Part shown: piece after piece, positions 1 to 9,701 of the stretch
Numbering within the stretch: the stretch's first letter is position 1
Layout: every line of letters starts with the position of its first letter
Assembly: GCF_910592395.1 (NCBI RefSeq)
Contig: NC_088320.1
Location: forward strand, 3,286,001-3,350,000
Length of the DNA: 64,000 nt
Origin: Lineus longissimus
Lineage: Eukaryota > Nemertea > Pilidiophora > Heteronemertea > Lineidae
Direction of reading: 5' to 3'
The notes under the pieces: model-generated
Database searches by the model: none
Seen by the model: the letters and a program-made list of their open reading frames with translations, nothing else
What the model was told of the DNA's origin: nothing
Program-made: the position numbers and the translations under genes

Positions 1-2942
1 CTAATTCCCTAGACAAAACTATCTCGCAATATACATGAATTTTTTTTTCTTTTGCACCTTTTTGGAAATGATAATATCTCATAAAAGCCTCAGGAGGATT
101 ACACTCGACAACACTAACGAAGCACTCAGGAACTCATTAATTAGTTACTAATTAACAAGTGTTGTGGAAGAATATATCCACCGGTATTGAGAAATAAACG
201 TCTAACAAACTGTATACCACAAAATACATGAAATAGAAGTTCATTTCTACGTTAAAATGTTTGTGCAACAATTTAAAAAAATTTAGATATTGAGCAGATT
301 TGGTTTGGAGGGTTAATTTTTCTTCCGTCTACAGAGAAATTTCTGGACACACACTGGCATTTAGCTCTAATTAGCTCAAGGTATTAACAAGGTTTATGGC
401 AATGACCAGTAGTGGAGCGAGCGAATTTAGTGCTAGATAGATCCGTGCAGCATGATGAGATTCTGGCTGTTACACGAGACGATCCTCCCACTGGCCTAAT
501 GCTATAGATAATATTGGCATCAAAGCAGGAAAATGGGAAACTTTGATTTTCTGATGCCATTTACCAGAAATTTCGCGTCACACTAAACTTGCTCTAGACC
601 ACTGTACCATTGTTGTGTAACCCAATAACTCAACTTTTCATATCAGGAGGATTAACTTTCGGTGAGGTGTGTTCGAATCATGCAATAGCCCATTAATCTC
701 GCAAGGATTTATATCAATTATCAGTGGGCGCCATAAAAGAATTAGGAATTAACAAGAGACAAGATTTTCAAGCATTCAACCCAAGCGTTTAAAAACGAGT
801 GCAACGCCTAGAGGTTTCAACGTTTGATCAGAAATTCAATATCTCCGGTTTGTCACCAATTCCTTTAGTTCTCCAGAGTTCCTGGCCTGGTTGGCTAGCC
901 TGGTAAACCCACTTGGTATTCAACCCGCACAAGCTCTCCTGATAGAGTTTCTTGTCTCGCCACCCACTCGTATTTTCATTCGATTCATCTTCGTGGAATC
1001 GTTATCAAATTATTCTGATCAGGTTGACTAAACCCTTTGGGTGAATGCAAGATTCAAATCTATGTATTGCAGCCGTTGAAGTGTCATCATTCTAAAACAC
1101 TTAGATAGGAGAGGGTACATGTAGATCGCTACATGTATGGTTGTACAGTTTTTGTTCTTGGACTTATATAGAAGCCACGCTATTAACTTCAGCAGAGAAT
1201 TTACTGACCTTTTATTTTACTGGTTCTTTCGTTGAAAAAGCCTCGCTTCTTAAACCAACAGCTCTGTCTTCACAAAGAGAAAATATGTATACGTATACAT
1301 GCAACGACATGGATTTTGCAACCAAAATTAAAGGGGGGCTATATATAGGCAGAAGGTATATGGATTCAAATTGGTCATCTTTGGGAGGCTACAATGCACA
1401 GTTAGGAGCCATAGTGATGTTTGATCCACTAATGTATTTCTCGTTAAAGTGTGACTAGTTTTGATGTACTGCCAGGTTGGAGAGACCCCTATTAGTGAAT
1501 TACTGTAACTAACCTGGCCTAACTGGTTCCTGCCTATAGACTCCCCTCAACTTAAAAGTCTGAAATTGAGATTCATTGGAACGGAATGCCTTTCGAGATA
1601 GTGGCAAGACAGCAGAAAGGACGAAATACTGATGGTAGAAAACCTGACTGATAAAAGCATCCCTCTGCAACAGGGCACCACAGACTTTCTAAAAGACCTG
1701 CAACAACTGAACCAGGCTTCTCACCAGACTTTCATAAGAAAATGATGAAAATTGGGAGAGGAGGGGTTATATAAAACGATCTCAAGTCAATTTCACCTGC
1801 GGGTCAATTCTAGATTTCATGCTTCAAAAGACACGTTCAGGTGATGAAAAGCCTGCTGAACTAGTGCTAGACAAAGCCAGCTTCCACACATGACGTACAA
1901 GATTGATAGGCTAATTACATTGAACAACATCAAAACACTGAAGACCATCTGCAGGTGAATGGGCGACTTTTTGTTCTCTCGGGTAGGTTTACGGATTAGG
2001 ACAAATCCATCAAAATTATCACAGTGCCTGAAACAGTGTTTTTTTCATTGTGAATTCTAGTACAGTGAAACCTCCCATAGCGGACACCTCTCTACAGAGG
2101 ACACCCTCTCTATTAAGGACACTAGTTTTGGTCCCAAAGTGATTGTTTCCATTCAATTTGACCTCTCTGATCAGGACACCTCTCTATTAGAAACAGCACT
2201 TGTAAGTCCCGAGGGTGTCCTTTATAGAGAGGTTCTTCTGTACATGGAATACTAGTTGGTATTACTAACTACGATACGCATTGTGAGGTACGTATAAACA
2301 TGCATCAATTGACATGTACATGTATCTATAACTTATATAATTGTAAAATCGTACCATACAACAAAATGCTGCATTTTTAGAATAAGTCCCCAGCAGTCAT
2401 GATAGTAGATCTTATAGATAGTTACAAACAACATACGGTCATAGAGGATTAAAAAGTATCAATCCTCTCTCCAGTCCCAGACTCACCAGAGCATTAGATA
2501 AGGGGCTATTTGTCAGTCCCGAGGGTGTACTTGTGACCATGTGGACAATGTTTGACAACACTAGATGCAGAATACATGTAAACAATAAATTTCCACAGCA
2601 TTAACACTCAATTTTAGTGTGGCTTCATGCATGCATCTACATCCATGTACGAATACACCTAATCAAAATTAATTTCTGACCTTCAAGGACTGATAGGTGG
2701 TATTTTGAAGCTTGTACTTCAAGACGTGTAGATGTAGATACGTATGAACCTACAGTATGAAAACTTCACTAGATTTAAAATGCAAGTTGCATTCAGGTCA
2801 ACTCCTCGCCCAAGATAACTCTAATTGGACCTGGACTATTTGCATGGCAGGAAAAGAATACCTTAAGCTTTACCCACCCAGATATCAAAGTACACTTTTA
2901 GTGAAGGAAATCAGTCCTCGGAAGGTTAGCTAGTTCTCAGAG
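1..2942. other. Non-coding stretch with repeat fragments
   Basis: I see no coding exon here. The open frames are short and resemble no family I know. The stretch holds a 19-base palindrome built on TTAATTAG at about 137-155, two loosely similar blocks near 90-420 and 644-720 that each begin with TCAGGAGGATTA, and the TA-flanked element listed separately at 2063-2240. A short fragment at 2513-2530 shares AGTCCCGAGGGTGT with that element, so it may be a second, broken copy. The right part must include the 3' untranslated region of the minus-strand gene that ends at 2943. I could not pick its poly(A) signal with confidence. Confidence 0.5.
2063..2240. mobile_element. Short non-autonomous DNA transposon (MITE), TA target site
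   Basis: The left end reads CAGTGAAACCTCCCATAGCG and the right end, read on the other strand, CAGAAGAACCTCTCTATAAA, giving imperfect terminal inverted repeats. TA dinucleotides flank both ends (2061-2062 and 2241-2242). It is 178 bp long and has no coding capacity. Termini starting CAGT and a TA target fit the Tc1/mariner/pogo superfamily. Relatives in this window lie at 12944-13082, 24342-24475 and 36132-36262. The larger element at 36366-37420 has similar termini. The superfamily is inferred from the termini alone. Confidence 0.6.
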
Positions 2943-3848
2943 TCAGACAGAGGTCTGTGCCACCTTTCCCGACTGATCCTTATCTGGGTCTTTCCCTTGT
3001 TTCTCCACGTCTTCCCCGACTGGCACCACTTCCATCTTCTCATCCAAAATCACCACCTCATACGGCGCACACTGCGACAAATTAATCTTATTGCACAACC
3101 AGCCAAAGAATCCTTTTTCTAAATCCCTGATCTCTTTTTTCCAACTTTTACAGAACCACGACACTTGGATCACAGCGGAGTATAATCCGATACTGAGGGA
3201 CACCACAACAATGAGTACTGGGTAGAAAATAATCAGGAGAGGACAAATGGCGATTTTGTGCCAAATTGTTTTCTCTTCACTAAAATATAAATAGAGATTA
3301 TACCAGGTGACTGTTCCCATGTAGAATGCCACGCCAGTCGAAGACAATAGCGAGAATGGAATAAATAACATGGAGATGATCAGAATATGTAGGCCCTTTT
3401 TTGGTCCCCAGAAACACTCTGGATTACTGTCCTCCTTATCTATCACAGTGCTGAGTCGGCGGAGTTCATTGTCGGTTAATTTCAATTGGACCTCGACAGG
3501 CTGACCAGCTTTGTGTCCACGTGTTATTGTCCCAGTCAAAGTCACAATGCGGTTTCCTGCAGATTCAAGACCGGCATTTAATGCAGCTTCATCATTGGAC
3601 AACTTAATCTCGTTGAATTCTTTGGCGAGTTTCTGGGCTGATTGTTGCTGCTCCAGTCGGCGCTGACGTCGCAATACATGAGGGCTTGCATCTCGGTCCT
3701 GGGATCCAGCTGATTTTGATTTCAGGAGCTTATGGTCTTCAGAATGAGACGATTCTGTGCTGGAACTGCGATCCTTTTGGAGGACTCGGTTACGATAATG
3801 ACCATGTGAAGCTTCTACAGCAGCAGAGGCAGCGCAAAAGGACGCCAT
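2943..3848 (-). CDS. TMEM169: Transmembrane protein 169
   Basis: A single coding exon of 301 residues. It matches the TMEM169 family: a charged, serine-rich cytosolic N-terminus (1-95), the family signature TLTGTITRG (103-111), a first membrane helix (about 153-177), a GTVTWYN segment directly after it, a second helix (about 199-229), and a conserved EKGFFGWLC block (244-252) before an acidic tail. Human TMEM169 has the same order and about the same length. Its biochemical role is unknown; it is expected to be a two-pass membrane protein. The chosen ATG at 3848 lies just inside an exon whose acceptor (TTTTTTCAG on the minus strand) ends at 3865, so an untranslated first exon should lie upstream. 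The gene is head-to-head with MTPAP, with 1.1 kb between the two start codons. Confidence 0.9.
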   Translation of the reverse strand: MASFCAASAAVEASHGHYRNRVLQKDRSSSTESSHSEDHKLLKSKSAGSQDRDASPHVLRRQRRLEQQQSAQKLAKEFNEIKLSNDEAALNAGLESAGNRIVTLTGTITRGHKAGQPVEVQLKLTDNELRRLSTVIDKEDSNPECFWGPKKGLHILIISMLFIPFSLLSSTGVAFYMGTVTWYNLYLYFSEEKTIWHKIAICPLLIIFYPVLIVVVSLSIGLYSAVIQVSWFCKSWKKEIRDLEKGFFGWLCNKINLSQCAPYEVVILDEKMEVVPVGEDVEKQGKDPDKDQSGKVAQTSV

Positions 3849-4945
3849 TCCTGCAGTTCTTTACCTGAAAAAATACAACAATTTTGATACATAAAAACAA
3901 CAAACTAAAGAATATATGGTATGCAACCACCCGGGTTTGTCGTGGCCCTTCCTCGAAATGAAACTGCCAAATCGGTGCGCTATCAGTTATCAGTATCATC
4001 ATCATCAAAAAAGCTGAACTCTGCTGGCACATCGCTGGGAAAGCATTTCACATGAAATTAACAATAGCGAAGATTTATGAATATCAATGTCAATGACTGT
4101 GATGATGAGGGATTATGATTCTCTCTTACACTGATTGAATTTGATAGACAGTCAATCAACTGTCACTGTCACTGTGAACCAATACTAGCACACACAAAAC
4201 ACAGACTAGTCACAGATAAAATGTCACAAGAACAACATTGATTTCATGATATAAACGTAACTTACAACTTGAACATGTGTTTAAAGAGATGACCTAGTCG
4301 AAAAAACGAAATAAGAGATTGAAAACCGGTTTATTCTTGCTTTATTTCAAGATTCTGTGGCAATGCTTTGTCAATTTCACCAAATCGGTCACCCTGCCAT
4401 CTATTAACCAATTAGTCCACCAATACTGAATGATTGCAAACTTCTGATTCGTTTAATAACTTATATCATTAATTTTGTATGATAGAATAAAAAATAATTA
4501 AAACTCTCAACTCAAAATGTAAGCAATAACATAAGTTTCACTTGACTCTACGATTTATTTAAAGCTTAATTATGATGTTTGATCAGAAATATTCAGTTGT
4601 GACTTTTGAACATCCACTTTCCCGATTTTCCCGATAGAGGCGCTACTGTCTAAACACAACTTATATCCAATCCGCGTTAGCAGGTCATGTGCAATTTGTA
4701 ATTTGTGATGACGAACTTTGTCGGCGATCAGGTCGTTTGTCGTTTGTCAGAATTCCACTAGGAGGCTGGCAATGCACGGCAGGGTTATGACTTTTGAACA
4801 CCCACTTTCCCAGTTTTCCCGATAGCGGCGCCACTGTCTGATCGTGAAAAATGTCGGACAACCGAGCAAGTGGGTATTCAAAAGTCATAACCGAAATATT
4901 CACTGCGGATAACAAAAATCCGCATGGTGGACAAAATCCAAAATT
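3849..4945. promoter_or_regulatory. Divergent intergenic region between TMEM169 and MTPAP
   Basis: This 1.1-kb gap must hold the promoters and untranslated 5' exons of both genes. The left two thirds are AT-rich with no feature I can name. The right end (4596-4892) is occupied by a foldback transposon, described separately, whose right edge lies only 53 bases before the MTPAP start codon. The MTPAP transcription start is therefore probably inside or next to the element. I see no clear TATA box. Confidence 0.5.
4596..4892. mobile_element. Foldback/MULE-like MITE with 10-bp target-site duplication
   Basis: The left end starts GTTGTGACTTTTGAACATCC and the right end, on the other strand, GGTTATGACTTTTGAATACC. 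The 10-mer GAAATATTCA directly flanks the element at 4586-4595 and 4893-4902, which reads as a target-site duplication. A second left-type terminus starts inside at 4783 (GGTTATGACTTTTGAACACC), so 4783-4892 is a compact inner copy. Both left termini run on into a CCCGATAG.GGCGC.ACTGT block. Long inverted repeats with a 9-11 bp duplication are typical of Mutator-like elements; the superfamily call is an inference. A second copy is at 8924-9066. No transposase is encoded. Confidence 0.65.
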
Positions 4946-7900
4946 ATGAAATCTGCGTTTCCCATAACAGAGCTTTTAGCTCGTTGGAAAGTGAATCATT
5001 TTCAGTCTTATCGATATTTGGCATCTGGCTTTAAAGGCATTCAACGGAAAAGAATTAAAAAGACAGAAAATCATGCGACTTTGCAGCAAAATCGATCAGA
5101 AGGTGATGACTTTCAGTTTCACTTTCCCTGTACAAATCTGAAATGTAAAAACTAAAAAAGGGCGGGGACAAACGTTTCTATTTCATTACATTTCACTGCT
5201 TATTTTCAGGTGTAAATGACAGAGGACCAGTCATCACAAGTCCCAAGCTGTTACCGATAATGTCTTACAATCAGATGAACACGCTTAGGAAAGCTCAGGC
5301 TCATCGCAGTGTCCTCATACAGGTTCCAGGAAAATTCTCCTGCAACCATGTTCATCAGATGTGCAGCAATTTTGGGAAAGTCAACAAAATGTTTTATGAC
5401 AGTCATGTCAAGGTAAAATTGGCAAGATACATGTACAATATCTCATTCTGTTGAAAAAAAGGAAAGAGGCTGCAGAAGATTTCGCAGAGGTACACACTCT
5501 GAAAATTGAAGCAAAGAACTTTCTTGGAAGTGGTTGTCATCCAGAGAATTAGAATCGAGAGCAGGAAAAGCTTCATCATCGAAACTGATAGGATTCAAAT
5601 ATTAACATTGTATTTTTTTCTTCAGGATTACATGCTTATCGAATTTGAAGACCGAGAGTCTCTTCAAAATTTACTGGCAGGTGCTGATCACTTTTCCAAT
5701 GCTGATGTCCCAACACAGACCCGAGTGCTGTATCTAATCAACCCGGGCTTGGATAATAAAGCGACACCAACTGTCCCCGTTCAGTTTGACAGAACAAAGG
5801 GAGTCAAGATGACAGATCTTCAGAATGCATCATCTGTAAGTATTGGTTTTGGTGCAAACTCTGAAAATGCAGGGCAGATGGTAATAAATGGAGGTTTGAT
5901 GCAGATTCTGAAGATGTTGATTTTGAAAAAAATTTTGTCTATTGTTTTAAAAAAGGTGGGGCAATATATTCCTGAGCATTGACATGTTGTGTTTGAATTC
6001 TATCTGGTTATTTCTTCAGGTTACAGAGCAGCTGCAAATGTTTTACCAAGGTGAACGTCTCACAGAGCTTGGAACGCGGTTACGATTCTTCTTATGTACC
6101 TTACTGGAGGATTCACTGTCTAGTCTTCTGCCTCATGTACAAGTCATACCATTTGGCTCATCTGTGAATGGTTTTGGGAAACATACAAGCGATTTAGATA
6201 TGATTCTAGATCTTGGGAAGACACCATCAATGGTGAGTATAGTAGTTGGCTGTTACACAGTCTACAATATTGTAGATCCTAGAAGGCGTAGTTTGAAGAA
6301 TATCGGGATTCTTTGGAAAGTTATATTTTGCTCTATCTCCACATCAAGCATACTAAATTAAAGAGAGTGTTTTGGTTACCCTATGAGCAAATAGATAGCA
6401 ATGGGGATGTACCTCAAACTTATGTGTTGTGACTTCATAACTTTCTTTCTTATCTTCTTCTGCTTCACCTGGTGATGATAGCTGTCGTCTGCAGTAATTC
6501 ATCCTAGTCACTACATCCTTTCTTATCTGATTATTGTATATATTTCTGATAGTGAATGTTGTTCTTTACAGGCTAAAAAGATTAGCAATCTCAAGTACAT
6601 GACGAAAATGCCTGGTGACAATGATCGACACTTTGTTCAACGAACTCTCGGCGTTGTTGGCGATATCCTCAAAGTCTTCCTACCCCATGTGATGCGTGTC
6701 GAGAAGATCCTGGAGGCCCGCGTACCCATCATTCATTTCTTTCACGAAGGACTCAACGTGTACTGTGATCTTACCCTCAATAATCTGTAAGTTCTTCCCA
6801 GTACTCACTTCTGCTGGCCATCAAATTTCTTAGATTATACCCGTCGTGATGGTTCTTTTCATTGGTTTATGGGTCTGCCTCCTGAAACTAAAATATCCTC
6901 TCCATTTTCCAGGTCAGGGCTACAGATGTCTGAGATTCTTTACAATGTCGGGGCCTACACCCCTCAAGTACACCCCTTAGTGTTCATCCTCCAGAAGTGG
7001 GCCAGCCTAAACCAGCTTACTTTGAATCGTCCCGGGCCCAGGTTTTCAAACTTCATGTTGATGTGTATGATTTTGTTCTTCCTGCAGTCACGGAAACCGT
7101 CAGCTTTGTTGCCTTTAAAAAGGTTTATAACTAATGGTAAGTGTTATGATAATGCAGGCAGATAAGAGTTAATAAGATGGCCGCGGCTATTCTTACGACG
7201 ATCCCTAATGCATTTTACATACAAAGTACTGGTTATTCTTACGACGATCATTTTCACCTTTTTGGGCCTTAATCCTAACCCTGACGCTCACCCTGACCCT
7301 AACACTTACTCCTAGCGCCAACCCTAACCCTTACCCTTACTTTACACTAGTCTTATCTCCCTAGATCCTCAGTTTAATCTCTGAAATCGCATAAATCCTA
7401 AGTTACGACTAGTCGTAAGAATAGCCACTTTGTAATAAAATAGCCAGATCTCTGTCACTAAATGCTCTTTCATGTAGAGCGTTATTAGCATTATAGATTC
7501 AGCCTTTCTTTATATGTTCAACCTTGTACTAGATAAATTTTGACCCAAGGTTTCTTTATTTTAAATGACTAAACTAAATATCTGCAAATGTGCATGATGT
7601 CTTTGCTGTTCTAACTTTTAGGTGCTACGTCAAATAATCCGTCCATTCTTCAAGATGTATCTCCGCTACCAGTATCTCAAAATACACAAGACTTAGGTGA
7701 GTTTCGGGAAGCCAGTGGGACATTTTTCTGACAAAATTGCACAACCAGGAAGCAGGCAAAAGTTTGTGAACTGGTTCTGTCCAGATTCCTCTGCAAACGT
7801 AGATGATGTACCTATCCTCATTATGAGATGACCCTTGTCCTTATCGAGGTCTGAAACATAACATGTGCAATGCTCTGGTGACACCTTAGTATCGACAAAA

Positions 7901-8434
7901 GCTTGCCTGAATAGAAAGGCGTCCTGGTTGTGGAGGGAACATTGATGGGAAAGGGACACACATCCAGGGTCCTTAATAGAGAGACTCTGTCCTGCCAACA
8001 GAGCTACATTGTATGAAGAGCAGTTCCACTGTGTATGTTCAAAAAATGCCACCCACTCACCAACAATGTCAACCAAACAACTCTGGTTTCTATTTCCAGG
8101 TGAACTACTGATGGAATTCTTCCAGTTTTATTCTACGTTTGATTTCACAAATTTTGGACTTTCAATACTTCATGGACGGAAAATTCCAAAGACTGATGAT
8201 GGTGCTATGCAGATAGAAAACCCATTTGAATTAGGACATAATGTGACTGCCAACGTACGATTAAAAGAGTTAGATTACTTGCAAGCTTGTCTCCGGACTG
8301 CCGCAACAAAATTAGAACAAAACTGGACGAAGACGCCAAAGCCATGGGGTGTCATGAGCTTGATTGACCAGCACACTTTACGGAATGACGTTAGTGTAGG
8401 GTTCAGGGTGAAAGAGTTGTACACCAAGTCATGA
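4946..8434 (+). CDS. MTPAP: Mitochondrial poly(A) RNA polymerase
   Basis: Eight exons join in frame into 543 residues: 4946-5102, 5210-5412, 5626-5835, 6020-6232, 6572-6786, 6913-7136, 7622-7696, 8100-8434. The product is a non-canonical nucleotidyltransferase that adds poly(A) tails to mitochondrial mRNAs. A basic N-terminus fits a mitochondrial targeting peptide. An RL-type domain follows (around SVLIQVPGKF, about 82-190), then the catalytic motif GSSVNGFGKHTSDLD with metal-binding Asp248 and Asp250, the third Asp327 in YCDLTLNN, and the C-terminal PAP-associated domain (NPFELG ... PWGVMSLI). Human MTPAP has 582 residues with the same order. The exon-1 start is the least certain part, chosen because its donor gives the phase exon 2 needs. 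The gene is head-to-head with TMEM169 and co-oriented with the meiotic gene downstream. Confidence 0.9.
7185..7426. mobile_element. Inverted-repeat element with telomere-like core in MTPAP intron 6
   Basis: The stretch begins GGCTATTCTTACGAC and ends with its reverse complement GTCGTAAGAATAGCC. The left arm is partly repeated at about 7232 (TTATTCTTACGACGATC). The core at about 7268-7342 is a degenerate run of CCCTAA/CCCTGA/CCCTTA hexamers, much like decayed telomeric repeats. No target-site duplication is obvious and nothing is coded. It lies wholly inside the intron between exons ending 7136 and starting 7622. It is probably a non-autonomous DNA element that carries a satellite-like array. 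Confidence 0.5.
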
Positions 8435-8757
8435 TGATGGTGGTGCATGTATAGGGGCCTGTAAAATGTATGTTAGGCTTGGCAAGAACAGTTACTGCTG
8501 TGGCCGTTTTGCAATGCATTTGAAGTTTTGATTCAGAAGGTGGATTTCTGTTGGCCATGTCCCCTCTCAGTTTTCTCAAGATGATGCCAAGGCTAGCACT
8601 CGTCATAGAGCTACTGTGTAAGAGCACATGCCTGTTTGGAAATTCATTCAATGTGTTATGAATCAATGTGAAACATACTAAGTCAATAAGAGAACTTGAT
8701 TGGCCAATTATGCTCCTAGTCCTAGTAAGGAGGGTAGTGTTATGTTTGTCTTATTTG

Positions 8758-8763
8758 AATAAA
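8758..8763 (+). terminator. Poly(A) signal of MTPAP
   Basis: AATAAA lies 324 bases after the MTPAP stop codon, in a suitable 3' context, and is the first canonical hexamer downstream on the plus strand. Confidence 0.55.
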
Positions 8764-9701
8764 ACCATGTGATATTTGATACAAAGTCGTTGTCTTCTTT
8801 GCCCTGTTCCACCCATGCAGTCCCGCTGAAGGAGCCAAGAAGAAGCCAAAAGCGGTTACAAACGACAAAAATAGCTATCTGCATATGGGCCACCGTAGAA
8901 AACAATCCTCAAATGACGTCATGATGTGGACTTTTGAACACCCACTTTTCTCATTTTCCCGATAGAGGCGCCACGACGGTTGGCCTTCTCATACGTGTTT
9001 TTCACGCTTATACAGTGGCACCTCTATCGGGAAAACTTGGAAAGTGGGTGTTCAAAAGTCATAACCTTTCCCTCCAAGCAAGCAGACGATTAAAATTTGA
9101 CGGGTGATGACAGCTCGGCACGCTTACTTTTAGCACTCTTAACGTTGCTGTTCAAGTATCGATCAATCCTAAGTAAGGTCACTGACGACTAGATAATATT
9201 TGTAGAATCTATTGTCACAAAAAAGTTTCATTTGAAAAACGAGAATTGAGGAGTTTTAATCCCATTTTTGCAAGCCAAATTTTCCCGCCCAGGCCCGCCC
9301 AGAATCACCATGCATTGCAGTTGCACGTGTCTTCTCCGAGGCGCAGGCGAGGAGACTGCATGCAGTGTATGTGTGTGTATGCATGATGTACTCATATACT
9401 CTAGGCCTACTGCACTGTTTTGTCTAGATTAGGCTACTTCTACTGGCAACAGTGACGAGAAAATGCTGTGACAGGAGACACGAAACAGACGGAAGGGTCA
9501 CCGGACCCTCACAAAAATGACAAATCGTGTCAAAAAGCTGATGTCAATGAAACTAAAAATCCTAGCCATCAATCATGCATCATGGGCCTTTTTAGTTTCA
9601 TCAACTTGCTCAACATTCGACAACAAAACATGTCTCCAACCTGTTGCATCCTGTCACAGTCGGACAGTATTAAACTAAAGCGTTACACTTTTACAGGAGA
9701 C
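8764..9701. other. Intergenic region between MTPAP and SIX6OS1
   Basis: The stretch holds the compact foldback element at 8924-9066, a short CA/TG-rich run at about 9365-9385, and a 13-bp stem hairpin at 9547-9601. The start codon at 9702 lies six bases after a likely splice acceptor (TTTTACAG ending 9696), so part of 9066-9696 should be a promoter, an untranslated first exon and an intron. No coding exon was recognised. Confidence 0.4.
8924..9066. mobile_element. Foldback MITE, second copy
   Basis: Arms of about 50 bp are inverted around a short loop: GACTTTTGAACACCCACTTT on the left matches the right arm read on the other strand, and both arms continue into TTTTCCCGATAGAGG.GCCAC. It is the same family as the element at 4596-4892. 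I could not see a target-site duplication. It lies about 160 bp past the MTPAP poly(A) signal and 640 bp before the next start codon. Confidence 0.7.

Noticed and set aside
9588-9701. In-frame upstream start codons that would extend the SIX6OS1 protein
   Set aside because: The residues look random, a splice acceptor (TTTTACAG) ends at 9696, and the Met at 9702 aligns with the start of the human protein.
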